A DNA stretch of 64,000 nucleotides from Sporothrix humicola. Its lineage: Eukaryota > Ascomycota > Sordariomycetes > Ophiostomatales > Ophiostomataceae. How positions within the stretch are numbered: the first letter of the stretch is position 1; the number at the start of each line of letters is the position of its first letter. The stretch spans positions 119,155 to 183,154 of the forward strand of contig WNYE01000086.1 in the NCBI GenBank assembly GCA_021396245.1. The letters are read 5' to 3'. Positions 10,048 to 20,762 of this stretch are shown piece after piece. Below the pieces are notes generated by a model. That model worked only from the letters and a program-made list of their open reading frames with translations. It ran no database searches and was not told where the DNA came from. A program made the position numbers and the translations under genes.

Positions 10048-11589
10048 ATGACCAAGCTCATTCTCTCGACCGGGTGAGTACTCTCCTTTGCGCTTCAATC
10101 TGCTGTTCGCCCTCTTTGCGTTGTTGCGGCTCTGGTCCCTCTTGGCCCATTCGTCATCAATCAAGTCAGACGTCGTCCCACTGCCAAAGTCGGATTGTCG
10201 AATTGCGCAAGGGCGCATATCCACCGGACTGAAGAAACCCCTCGCATAAGTCCGGCTTGCAGTCGTTCTTTTTTTTTTTCGTTTTTTTTTTTTTTTTTAT
10301 CTGTTCAACTGCACCTTTTGGTCGCCGTTTATTTCCGCTTTGGGCCCCATGCACGTCGACTTGTACGGAATACCTGCAAGCAACTTGTGCTAACGTAAAA
10401 TGATTTGAAATCCAGCAATATCGTCTCCGGCGGCCCCTCGATTATTCGTAAGCCAGGCGCATTTCGGTCCAACCTCGAGTTGACCAGCTCGCTGCGCAGC
10501 AACTTCTTGGCCGCACAGCAGGAGAGCGAGGAAGAGGAGGAGTACAATGCACGGAATGGAAGTCCTGCCGAGACCGGCGCGGCTACAAACGGAACGGCAA
10601 CGACACCAAACGGCACAAACGGCGATGTGACGTTAGCATCAGCATCAGCAACCTCGGTAAACGGACACGCCAACGGCGACGCAAATGGAACGACGAAAAC
10701 GAACGGACACACGAACGGCGTAAACGGCAACGGTACCGACCGGCGGCGCCCGCCATTGGCGGCTTGGACACAGCGCGAGGACAAGACCCTGTACATTCCG
10801 CGCATCGACTGGCCTCTCGTTGGCGGTGATTCGGCCACTCCGGCAGCCAATATCGAAAGCAGCAGCATCACCAGCGGCGGCAGTGGCAGCAGCAGCGGCG
10901 GTCTCCAGGAGGAGGCGTCGCAGTACGACACGACCGTCAAGCTCTTTTTCCTGCCCGGCGCCGCATCGGCCGACACCGCCGCGCGTGCGCAGTACGTCGA
11001 CGAGGCGCTGGGCCTCGTGTTCCGCGAGCTGGGCGTCGACAGCATTGACCTGCTGGTGCTCTCGTTCCCCGGCATGTCATTCGAGGGCGACTGCGAGTGG
11101 GAGGCCGACAAAATCAATGCGACGCAGGGCAACGACGATGCCGAGGTGGCCACGTGGGCCGCGTCCGCCGAGACCCTCTACAAAGAAGGCAAGGTGCGCC
11201 GGCTGGGCGTGGCCGAGTTTGGCAGCGAGAAGCTGGCGCGGTTTGTCGCACGCGTCGCCGTGCGGCCGGCCGTCGACCAGATCAACATCCACAACTGCTG
11301 CAATGTGCCGCCGCCGCTGGCTGCACTCGCCAAGGCCCAGGGGATCGAGCTGCTGGTGCACACGGACTGCACCGACGTGCTGCCGCCCGGCACGCTGCGG
11401 GAGCTGCTGGGTTCCCACGGAGCGGGCGTCTTGGCGGACGACAATGCCTCTTCTCAAGAGACTCCGGCGGACGCCCTGCGCGGCGACCTGACGCCGCAGT
11501 GGGTGGTCAAGTACACGGCAGTCGTGCGTGACCGGGGCGTGATTGAGAACAAGGGCTACTTTGCCGGTGCGCTCCTGCACGACGAGTAG
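10048..11589 (+). CDS. Glutamate-cysteine ligase modifier (regulatory) subunit, aldo-keto reductase fold
   Basis: Exon 1 is 10048-10073 (MTKLILSTG), followed by GTGAGT, a 342-nt intron with two long T runs, and a TTTGAAATCCAG acceptor. Exon 2 is 10416-11589. The product is 399 residues. The start MTKLILSTGNIVSGGPSI, the strand LVLSFPG, the stretch TLYKEGKVRRLGVAEFGSEKL and DQINIHNCC are typical of fungal GCLM homologues, an aldo-keto-reductase-like fold. The subunit associates with glutamate-cysteine ligase, the first enzyme of glutathione synthesis, and in animals tunes its activity and feedback inhibition. Residues about 50-110 are an Asn/Gly/Thr-rich, low-complexity insertion (repeated NGT, NGH and NGD) and look disordered. 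The frame upstream of 10416 is intron. A plain aldo-keto reductase is less likely from these motifs. Confidence 0.85.
10269..10298 (+). repeat. Poly-T tract inside an intron
   Basis: Eleven T, then CG, then seventeen T lie within the single intron of the GCL modifier gene, about 120 bases before the acceptor. Confidence 0.8.
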
Positions 11590-12028
11590 ACGGGCGTCGT
11601 TCTCATGTCGTCCCTGCACTCCTGATTCTGGCATTCTATCTTATGGCGTTTATGTTTCTTCATGGCGATTTATTTCTTCTTTCCTTCCGTACTTATGTTT
11701 TGGACGTCATGAACGTCGCTCGTGGCGGATCTAGCGTTTGCTTTCTTTTCGTTTCTTCCCATTGTCCCCAGACATGATCTTTCTGCCTTATTTTCATTAT
11801 ACATCTTACCCCCATCATCCTAGATTGGATACTGGATGTGGCAGTACGTCGTACTTCGTAAATATAAAATATGAATTAAAAATATGAAATCAATAAATGG
11901 AATGTATCCGCTGTCCCAAACGCCGTATCGTGTGTATGCCTGTGATCCATCTGCCTTTTGTTGCAATATGTCCCATTTTCTTTGCTCCGTGCTTCGCTCC
12001 GCTCCGCACGCCGCTGCTCGCTGTCTGC
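11590..12028. other. Convergent intergenic region (3' UTRs)
   Basis: The GCL modifier gene and BUD32 end toward each other here. AATAAA-like sequence near 11888 on the plus strand could serve 3' end formation of the former. Nothing else is seen. Confidence 0.45.
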
Positions 12029-12889
12029 TTAACCCAGCATGCTGCGCTTCCGCCCGCGCATCCGCACGTCCTCGAGCTTCCGCAGCACCGGCCCGGACTG
12101 CTTGAACGCCTTGCCGTACGCCTTGATGACCTCCTCAAACAGCGCCTCGGCCCGCGGGTGTGTGCTCCCAAACGCCCGCTCCAGCACGTACAGGTCCACC
12201 GCTCGGTCCTCGTCCGACGAGCTCTGGCTCGCCAGCCCAAAGTCGATAATCACAATGTCCCCGTCCAGACTTGAGGTCCTCGCTTCGCTCGCCTCGCCTT
12301 CTGTCCTCGCTGCGCTCGCTGGACGCAGCATCAGATTGCTCGTCGTCAGGTCCCCATGGACAATCCCGACCTTGTGCAGACTTCCCACCGTCTCGCCCAT
12401 CTTCTCTAGTAGGCCGTGTAGCGACGAGTCGGCGCGCAGCGCCTCCAAATCTTTCTCCGCGTCGCCGGCAACGGGCATTGTGGCCAACCACTCGTTCAGG
12501 CGCGCCCGCACCGGCCCGCCCTCGATCCATTCCGTGAGTAAAGAACCCCCGTTAGTGCGTCCGTCCGCCCCGTCCTCCTCAACGTCCACCGCGTACAGCG
12601 CCGGCACGGGCACGCCCTCGCGGCGGCACTTGTGGAGGATGCGGGCCTCGGCGAGGATGCGCTGGCGGGTGAGGCGGGCGTCGAGGACAGGGTGGCGGTA
12701 CGGCTTGGGCGGGCGGTATTTGAGGGCGCACTGGCGGCCGGGGTCGAGGTAGGTGGTGCGGTAGACGCGGGCCTCTGCGCCCTGGGCGACGAGGGCGGGA
12801 GCTGGTGTAGAAGAAGATTGGTAGGTGAGGATTCGCGGTAGGGGAAAGGCCACGGCCTCGGGCGCTGGTGGCTGTTCTGGGGCGGTCAT
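12029..12889 (-). CDS. BUD32: Bud32/PRPK kinase of the EKC/KEOPS complex
   Basis: A single exon of 286 residues starts at the ATG at 12889 (MTAPEQPPAP). It is a minimal RIO-like kinase: K57 in CALKYRPPK as the ATP lysine, TRQRILAEARIL as the C-helix region, HGDLTTSN with catalytic D180, and IDFGLA with D216. The C-terminal basic tail RMRGRKRSMLG is typical of fungal Bud32. The protein works with Kae1, Cgi121, Pcc1 and Gon7 in the complex that makes t6A37 on ANN-decoding tRNAs, and has links to telomere maintenance. Between the two catalytic motifs there is a roughly 20-residue Ala/Glu/Ser insertion (190-210). The frame remains open upstream of the ATG to 13282, but that extension lacks family similarity. 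Confidence 0.93.
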   Translation of the reverse strand: MTAPEQPPAPEAVAFPLPRILTYQSSSTPAPALVAQGAEARVYRTTYLDPGRQCALKYRPPKPYRHPVLDARLTRQRILAEARILHKCRREGVPVPALYAVDVEEDGADGRTNGGSLLTEWIEGGPVRARLNEWLATMPVAGDAEKDLEALRADSSLHGLLEKMGETVGSLHKVGIVHGDLTTSNLMLRPASAARTEGEASEARTSSLDGDIVIIDFGLASQSSSDEDRAVDLYVLERAFGSTHPRAEALFEEVIKAYGKAFKQSGPVLRKLEDVRMRGRKRSMLG

Positions 12890-15800
12890 TGTGAGGGGGT
12901 AGAGGTTGACTCGAATAAAAGAATCGTAAATTTTCGTTGTCTCTTTAAACGTCTCTTCAGTCTTGCCGTCGAGTTCGAGTCTTTGATCTGGTAGATACGT
13001 CGTGGTTCGTGGTCGTGAGTCGCAAGCTTTGATCTCGAAAAAGGTGGGGTTCAACTTTTTTTCGGTCCTGTCTGGCCCTTGTCCTGTCACTGTCTCTGAC
13101 TGGCATGTCCCGCGTTCGAGAATCCAAAAAGAACCCCACACCACATGGCGGTCAGCGTGGTCTGCCACCAAAATCGTGCCAATAGCGCCAACAAGCACCT
13201 GCCACGCCAAAAATCCAACCGCCAACAGCGGTCGATTCGCTGCAATAACAGCAGGCACATAAGCTTTCAGCATCCAACACAACCAACCTTTCCTTTTTCT
13301 CTTTCACTCGCCCTCATTTTCCAAGTAAGACCTGCCGCCTCGCATGAACCGCACTGCCTGTGCACGCTTCTTTTTGCCCTTTTTGCCTTTTTAGGGGTCC
13401 TGGGTCCGTCATGGAAGGATGGGGGGATCTGCTGTGCGGCCGCACTGCAGCGGGCAGATTTCGGTCTGCAGGAGGGAGCTTTGATTTTGCTGCAAGGGGC
13501 GAGGCCAAGGAAACCTATCGTCTTTGGTCCTGAATAAAGACGGGACGGATGAGGTAGCGAACCGGAGAGGGGGTGATGAAAAAGCAAAGTGAATGGAAAA
13601 AGAAGCCGAAGAAGGGCGAGAAGGACACAGAAAAGTGTGGGCAGAGGCTGGCTACGGAAATGCAGAGATGCAGGCAAAGTCGATCTGGGACGGGAAGACA
13701 CGAATCTGGGGATTGATTGATCACGAGTTTACGGGCACATACGAGTTCGTCGGCAAACACACCGTACGCGACGAACACGAACGATGTGTAGCACGAGCAG
13801 GGCGTTCATAACGGCAAATGCTGGTAGCCGTGGCCAGAAGTCGTACTCGGAACTCTCTCGCAAATAAGCAATTACGGAAAACGGAAAGGAAGGGAACCGC
13901 ATGAGCTGAGAAAATGAAGATAATAAGACGAGATGAGAGACGAGATGAGGGAAAGGTCATACATAAAAAGAACACGACATTGAGCTCGGATGCGGTCAGC
14001 CAGCCTTTTGCAAAACAACGTGACTTCACGTCACGAAGACTGACAGATGAACTCGGCTGACATGACATTTTCACGTCGGTCCTTCACTTCTTCACCATTG
14101 ACATCCCACGCATCGCGCGCCTCTCTCCTTCTCGATTTCGTCTAGCGCTGCTAGCGCCAATTGGATGCACAGCGGCCCAACAAAACGGACCGTGGCCGAG
14201 GAGAACACACGAGAAGAAGAAGGAAGAGAAGCACACGTTGCTTGGGTCTTGGGGCGTACCGAATAATAATATTGACCAGCCTCATCAAGCCATGCATAGT
14301 CTCAGCAGCGGTCTCATGCAGCTAAGACAAGAGTGTCCACAGATGCAGGAGACGCCCGAGATGAGATGCCCAGCCAGAGACCCAAAGAAGATACAAGATA
14401 CAAGACCAGAAGGGCAATTCTCAACATATCGTGCTGGCCACGCTGGCTGACCCCCGCCATCTGCAGCGCAAAGGGGCCCCCTCGGCCCCGTTCTGGCTGG
14501 CCTGTTGGATTGTGCGCTGGCCGTTGGCTACAGTGGAGATAGACCCTGTTCTCGGTGGTCTTTGGTGGTTGTGGTGGTCTTTTTGGTCCTTCGATGGCTT
14601 CAGTGGCCTCTACCCCCTGCTCGCAACGTGCAGCCAGCGTCACAGCCAATCAGTCAGGTGGAGAGAGTGGAGTGAGGGGATCACAAAGAGGAAGTGGCCA
14701 GCAAGACAAGAGGACAGCGGACAGAAGAGGAACAACAGGCCAGTTGGGTCGCGGCCGGGCCAGGAGACGAGCCCATTTGTTGATGCGACGAGATATCTGA
14801 CGGGAGACGAGAGAAGCGATAGGAGGGAGTCGACTGACAGACGACAGACGCGCAGAGAACTCGCAGGGTCGAGCGCGCTCGTGAGCGGGAGGCGCAACGA
14901 ATCCGAAGATACTCACTCTCCCCACTACAAATGCGGTGTGTTTGAGACACACCTGGGACCCGGTCTCGTCGAGTGTCAGTGTCGACGATGCCTCGCTTTC
15001 TGCTGCAGGCGGTCAAGCAGATGGCGGGGAAACAAAACAAAAGGAACAACAGATCCCTTAATTTGATCCAAACGTAAATAAGGGTAAAGAAAGGGGACAG
15101 AAAGGGGACAGAAAGGAGAGAGACACCGAAGAAGCTCAAAGGAAGACACATCTCGCCTCCCAGCCATTGCTTTTGCTTTTGCCTTTGCCTCCTTGCTTCC
15201 ACATATGTTCACAACCAGCTTTTACGTCTTACTCCGAGTGATCCAGTCGTCCTTTCTTTTGCCTTTGTTTGTCTTGTCGCCCTGAATTGATGTCGTATGT
15301 CGTATTCGTATGGTTTAATTGTGATTGATCGATCCCATCAATTAAGTTGGCAAGCCTGCCAACGTCAACGTCAACCAACTCTCCAAATCCCCCAAATCAT
15401 AGCGCCTGGAGTGCACTCACGCCAGAAACCTTCGCCGGGCCTATCCGCCGCTCCCGCCCAGTCCGTTCACGGTTGTCGTCATCTGAGCCTGTCGCTTTCT
15501 GTAGCGTGGTTTGTCTGGCCTGTCTTTTGGGACGGCCTTTTCCTTTTTTACTTTTTACCGCTGAACGGTGCAGTCTGGGTCGTCCCTCGCGTGCCCTTGG
15601 TGCCTTCCTTTTTTGCCTCCCAGAGCGCATCCCCATCGCTTTTCTTCTTTTTCAAGCTAGTCTCCTCTTATACAAAATCAACACCCCCCCTCCTTCCTGC
15701 AGAAGCGCACATGCACCCACCTCACCTGCATCGCTCGCCTCCTGCCCTCCCACTTTTGTCTCTTTTTTGCATTTCCCTTTTCTCTCTTTCCCTTCTTGTT

Positions 15801-16274
15801 CTTTCTCTTTCTCACTCTTTCCTACTTTGTTCTCTTTTGTGAATTCGTTCCTTCCCGTTGTTGTACAATCGCATACTCCATACTCTTGCCGTACTGCATG
15901 GAAGGACCGACCGCCATTCTGCCGTATTTACTTGACCACTCTCTTCACGTCCCTCACCGTCCTTGACCGCCGGTCTTGTGTCCTGCCTCTTGCATACTCA
16001 GTTCCCCCCTTTTACCTTTACTCTATTCACACAGAGTATAATCACGTCAACCAACCTGCACTGCACATCTATGGACATCAACGGCCTCTTATCGGACAAT
16101 ACCTATTTTTGCACAACCACCAACTATTACTACTCGTCGAGATATACACCCAAGCACAACCCCAGCCACAACAACCACCACCACCACCCTCACCAAAACC
16201 AACAAAACTTCTGGCTGCTCCCGCCTCTGCCAGATCTGTCGTCTTCGTCACTCCTCTCCAGCAGCACCAACGCC
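12890..16274. other. Divergent intergenic region, 3.4 kb
   Basis: This separates BUD32 (-) from the membrane-protein gene (+). No open frame in it shows domain-like sequence or convincing introns. From 15470 to 16270 the plus strand is C/T-rich, which fits a long leader for the gene at 16275. An 11-bp tandem repeat lies at 15089-15110. Confidence 0.4.
15089..15110. repeat. Short tandem repeat, 11-bp unit
   Basis: GAAAGGGGACA is present twice head to tail, followed by the related GAAAGGAGA. Confidence 0.7.
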
Positions 16275-17597
16275 ATGTCGTCCGACTCGGCCACGCGCCA
16301 GTGGACGCTGGTACTGGTGCTGACCGCTCTTTTTCTGTCCTTGGTCGTCGTCGGCCAGATCATCGCCCGCTACGGCGCCGCCTACTGGGCCGCGCCCCGC
16401 GAGATCGCCGCCCTCCTCGATTCCGCCGACTCGTCGCTCCACGAAAACGAGAGCTACGACCGCGACGTCGCCAAGGTCGCCCGGCGGGACGACAAGCTGC
16501 GGCTGGGCCGGCTGCTGGGGGAGATCCAGCGCGCCGGCGACGACCTGCGGGAAGACCTCAACAATGTCTTGGTCATACGACGAGAAGACGCCGACGATTT
16601 TGGGAGCTACACGGAAAAGGATGATCTGCCACGGGGGACAGAACGGCGGAGGGTCTCTTCCTCAATACCGCCCGCCCGCCAACCCGCACATATCTCTTCC
16701 TCACCCTCTCCCCGCCTGCGTACATCGGCGCGCATCCTGTGGGCGGCCAAGCGCACCCACCTCGAAGAACGCCTGCGCCGGCTCGACCTGCTGCGCATGC
16801 GGTTCTTGGTCGTGTACATGAGCATCGTGGCTGCGACAGCGACAGCAGCCGCCGAGCGCGTCGAGAAGTCGGCCGAGAAGAGCGCCGAGATCGCCACGAC
16901 CAACGCGGCAGCTGTTACCGCCGCCACGGCAGCACGGGCCACCTCTGCCGCCACCGCAACCACTACTGCCCGCCCACAACCACGCAACACACCGACCGGC
17001 CGCACAAGCCGGGCCAGCCGGGCCAGCCGGACCAGCCGAAGTACTAGCAGTAGCAGCAGCGACGACGACGACTCGTGCAGCAGCTCCAGCAGCTCCGCCG
17101 CCAACAGCCCGCTCATGAGCGCCACGACGCCCTCGATGCCGACCTCACCTTCCGTGCTGGCAGCCGCCACAAAAAAGTCGACCGCCTCGATTGTCGCTGC
17201 GTCCATTGCCGCCGCCGCCGCTGCTGCCGTCGCCGCAGGCGACACCGACGACGTCTACTATCCTTCTTCGCCAACGAGCATACCCGCCTCGCCCGGCTTT
17301 GGCACTCATCCTTTCTTGAGGAGTATCCAACAACAGTCCGACTCAAAGCCGCAATCCAAGGCACAGTCGCAACCACCCTCACCACCCGCCACGCCCCAGA
17401 CCGGCACCGACGACTTTGACAGCTTACGCCGCAAACCGCCATCACGCCGCGTCACCACTCTCGGGATCCGCCCGCCCGACGCCACGCCTGAACACAACCA
17501 CCGCGCCGGCTGGATGGGCGTCGTGCAAGAGCTGCAGCGGTCACCGCTGCTGCACAAGCGGCACACCTCGATCGAAATGTCCATGGCTCGCCGGTGA
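16275..17597 (+). CDS. Conserved fungal protein with N-terminal membrane segment
   Basis: The start at 16275 gives 440 residues beginning MSSDSATRQWT. It was chosen over the upstream frame (open from 15963), whose His/Asn/Ser-rich translation looks like leader. Residues about 10-32 (LVLVLTALFLSLVVVGQII) form one clear transmembrane helix. Next comes a charged helical stretch with DKLRLGRLLGEIQRAGDDLREDL, then a second conserved block (KRTHLEERLRRLDLLRMRFLVVYMSIV) that ends in a moderately hydrophobic helix, then Ala-rich and long Ser/Arg/Thr-rich low-complexity sequence, and a C-terminus with GWMGVVQELQRSPLLHKRHTSIEMS. I do not recognise a named family. I expect orthologues in other Sordariomycetes because two helical blocks look constrained. 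A membrane-anchored role is inference only. Confidence 0.7.
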   Translation: MSSDSATRQWTLVLVLTALFLSLVVVGQIIARYGAAYWAAPREIAALLDSADSSLHENESYDRDVAKVARRDDKLRLGRLLGEIQRAGDDLREDLNNVLVIRREDADDFGSYTEKDDLPRGTERRRVSSSIPPARQPAHISSSPSPRLRTSARILWAAKRTHLEERLRRLDLLRMRFLVVYMSIVAATATAAAERVEKSAEKSAEIATTNAAAVTAATAARATSAATATTTARPQPRNTPTGRTSRASRASRTSRSTSSSSSDDDDSCSSSSSSAANSPLMSATTPSMPTSPSVLAAATKKSTASIVAASIAAAAAAAVAAGDTDDVYYPSSPTSIPASPGFGTHPFLRSIQQQSDSKPQSKAQSQPPSPPATPQTGTDDFDSLRRKPPSRRVTTLGIRPPDATPEHNHRAGWMGVVQELQRSPLLHKRHTSIEMSMARR

Positions 17598-19456
17598 CAA
17601 CGACAGGCGGATGCGCTTGGGCGCCTCCATCCTCTGCCTGCGACGCTTGCATGACTTTTGTTCCCTTCTTTTTCACTTGACATCACACTCTTCAACATTT
17701 CATAATCAACGATCCACGATCTACGGCAATGATTTTAGCATGATTTTATTCATTCGCATTCACATCCACATTTGCATAGCACTTACACTTACACTTCCTT
17801 GTCTTAATGAAAGCGAGAACGACATCAACAGCGATTCATCTCGACATTTTTACGTTTACACTTTTCCGGCGATACGAAACGATTCTTTTAATGGCGCAAA
17901 GAAACTATGAAAACATATACTTTTTCACTTTTCACACATATTTACGATCAAACACAAACAACACGGCGTTTTGGATTTCAACTTTCAACTTTACTTTTCA
18001 ACAATCAATGGCTTCAACAATGGCCAATGCATGATGCACTACGTTTATTACTTTACCTTTATCCCTTCATCGACCCCTCGATTTTCTTCACGGATACGAT
18101 CGATTTGACGGCTCAACAAATTGTCAAATCGTCAATTTTTTTTCGACGTCGACACGGAATGCGCCCAACAAATCAAATATTGCCTGCCTGCTCGGCATAT
18201 TGCGGCGCATTTGCGACGGTTGCGACGGTTTGCGACCTATGACGGCAATTTTTGTGTGCTCTCGACTGCTATTCGTTCCCCTTTTTCACTCCATCTTGTG
18301 CACTTTTTGTCCTCCTCGCCCACTCGCCTTCCCTGACATGCGACGTCACACGGGACGTTACCTGGCGGGCGGGAGTGGGAGGGTGTGGCAAAAGCAAGAG
18401 CAAACCAGGCAAATCGAACACTGCGGAACAACCAAGCAAATTCAACACGGGAGAAGAGGGGGAAACCTCCTCCTATCATATTTTGCCGTCGTTCAGATCA
18501 CTTGCATCAGCTCTCGAATGCCTGCCTGTCCTTTCTGCCCTTCTACACATGGCACGCCTTCCGAATCACCCGCCTTCTCTGTGCCCCTCTTCCTTTACCC
18601 CCTTCTCATATTCTACCTGTTTCCTCTATTATTTGTTAATCTATCTTCTCTTTCTTGGTCTTGGTCTCTTCTGGTGGGCTATTCTTGGCTATACTTTGTT
18701 TTATGGTTCCTGTATTGGTGTTTTCTGTATGGAGTATTCTCCTGGATCTGGAGGCGGGTTGGCAGTTTTACGTCTTTTTGGCGATTTCATTTTCAATTTT
18801 CAAAATGATCTTCGCGGGTATGCCGGGTATGGCGATCACGGCTTTGCCGTTGACGCACGTTTATTGATTTATTTTACTTCTTCCTTTTCTTCTTACCCAC
18901 CTGTTCCTGGAGACGGCTTTTATTTGATCTCCTTTTTGGTCTTGCTCATCACGTCTTTCGTCCCGACAATGGCTCTTCTTCTTTTGATGGACTTTATGTC
19001 ATTTTGCACAACAAAAAGATACCCCCTTTTTCACCTTCACTTTATTTCAACCTTTGAATGTTGATCATTTCACATTTACCTTTGTCAGATTTATATCTAT
19101 ATAACCTTAACAAATCCACATCACACAATACTTTTAACTAATGTTACCAATATCCCATTGTCCTGTGAAAGCGCACATATCTCGTGTCAAAGACTGCGGC
19201 TTTTTTCCGTTGGATTTATTGTCCCCATCCCTCACGGGCGCATTCCGTATCAGAAGGATGCATGGCTTATCATAAATTCAACTTGCTCATTAAGTTACTT
19301 TCCCTGGTTCAAGTGCTCCCTCCTCTTTATTTCAGTGGGGCAGAGATGTCTTTTCGTGAATTGTCATTGATTCATGGGTCTATCTGTTTCTACCCTTTTT
19401 ATTTCAACAGCCCGTAACGGCCAGTCCTTGTTTCCTTCCATGTTCGTTCAGCCCCT
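17598..19456. other. Convergent intergenic region, 1.9 kb
   Basis: Between the ends of two convergent genes. The DNA is AT-richer than the coding regions. Its open frames (for example 18252-19064) are hydrophobic or Phe/Ser-rich translations of T-rich DNA and are not supported as genes. Confidence 0.45.
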
Positions 19457-20181
19457 TTAGTGACCAGCATCCGGGCCTGTGCCGTTTCTCTCGCCGACTG
19501 TCTTGTTAGAAGCTGGATCATCAAAGTAAAGGGTGTCAGGGTAGACTTACCATCCAGAGCCACCAAAAACCGGCTCACGCAGTTGTACGCCGCAACCACC
19601 GCCGTCAGCTCAACCACCTCCTTCTCGCCAAAGAGCGCCTTCACCTGTGCAAACGTCGCCTCCGACACCTCGACGTTGCGCGTCATCTCGTCCGTGTAGA
19701 CGAGGACCGCCCACTGCTTGGCGTTGAGGGAGCCACTGTCGACCGCCTTGGTGTCTGCCAGGGTGTAGGGAGCCTCCTCGAGAACCACCTTCAAGCCTTC
19801 GTCAGAAACGCCGGCGGCCGTGGCCAGCGGCGCATGGTGGCCCCACTCGTACCAGGCGCGGTTGACGGCGGCGACGCGGCTGATGGCGAGCTCGCGCAGG
19901 TCGGCCGGGATGGAGTCGGTCTTGGTGCGGATGGCGCCGAGGAACGAGTTCCACCCGTCGGCGACGGCGGGGGAGTGGAGGAGGGCCAGGTCCAGGGGCT
20001 GCAGGGGGCGGGGCGCGCGGCGGGCGGCGACGCGCTCGACAATGGCGGCCGACGCCGGGTCGTCGAACTTGGGCGGGTTGGGCATGTACGGGAGACGCAT
20101 GTTGGCGGTGGTGGACGTTGAAAAGGTACGATGGTAGAGGGTGGACAAAAGTCGTCTTGGTTGACGACGAAAGAGGGACAT
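19457..20181 (-). CDS. Carboxymuconolactone decarboxylase (AhpD-like) family protein
   Basis: Exon 1 is 19551-20181, exon 2 is 19457-19497. The 53-nt intron has a GTAAGT donor, a TTCTAACA branch point and a CAG acceptor. The spliced end reads FLVALDVGERNGTGPDAGH, 223 residues in all. The core (LDLALLHSPAVADGWNSFLGAIR, in two parts LHSPAVADGW and NSFLGAIR, then DLRELAISRVAAVNRAWYEWGHHAPLA) is the carboxymuconolactone-decarboxylase domain; the EWxxH motif is present and a redox CxxC is absent, so peroxidase reductase activity of the AhpD type is unlikely. Residues 1-27 (MSLFRRQPRRLLSTLY then HRTFSTSTTAN) look like a mitochondrial presequence. A second ATG at 20100 (MRLPYMPNPPK) would give a 196-residue form. 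The substrate is unknown. Confidence 0.8.
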
Positions 20182-20762
20182 TGTTGGTTTAAGAATGTTT
20201 TCGTTGTTGAACCCCGTCGCAACTTCCCCGTGCGACGGGCGAGGAGCCGTCTGCACTTGCCGAGCCCGAAGTGCTCCAAAATGTCCCAAACTGCACCAAA
20301 ACTGCACCAAAGCACTCCAAAATGCACCTACAACTGAGCTAAAAGCTTGGTTCTCCAAACAATGTTCCGTCGACTCTGTTCAGCGGTCTTTTGGAGCGGA
20401 GAAACTCCGTCATCAGTGCCCTCGACAAGTAATAGACGGCGCATTTCGCCGATCTTCGGCAAGTGGTCCCGCCCTGTAGGCTAGAACGTTTACCCGCGAC
20501 CCGGGCCAATAGCGGGGGAAGAAAGTCCAGTAATTCCTCATACAAAAGGCACGCCAGTACTTGCCAGTGTAAGTGGCGGAATTAGGCAGTTGGCGTTTCT
20601 GTCAGATATGAACCTCGTCATAACGTCAAAACATAAATCGTATTCAAAAGAATAAAGAGAGAAAATATAAACAAAAGATTGCGAAATCCAATTTATCCAA
20701 ATAATGCAAAAATAGACAAAATGAAGAAGAAGAAAAGAGTCAAAGCCCAACACTCTCACCCC
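20182..20762. other. Intergenic: promoter of the CMD-like gene and chitinase 3' region reversed order
   Basis: Both flanking genes run leftward, so this holds the 3' end of the chitinase transcript (right side of the chitinase stop at 20763 is coding; left of it is 3' UTR) and the promoter of the CMD-like gene. A/C-rich repeats occur at 20271-20328. Confidence 0.45.
20290..20311. repeat. 11-bp tandem repeat in the CMD-like gene promoter
   Basis: ACTGCACCAAA is duplicated exactly head to tail (20290-20300, 20301-20311). Related CTCCAAAATG motifs flank it on both sides at about 20274-20283 and 20315-20324. Confidence 0.75.

Noticed and set aside
15347..16624. 425-codon open frame on the plus strand
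   Set aside because: It is a C/T-rich leader translation that then shadows the membrane-protein gene in another frame; it has no constrained sequence.
18252..19064. 270-codon hydrophobic frame between convergent genes
   Set aside because: Phe/Leu/Ser-rich reading of T-rich DNA with overlapping equal-length frames; no family resemblance.
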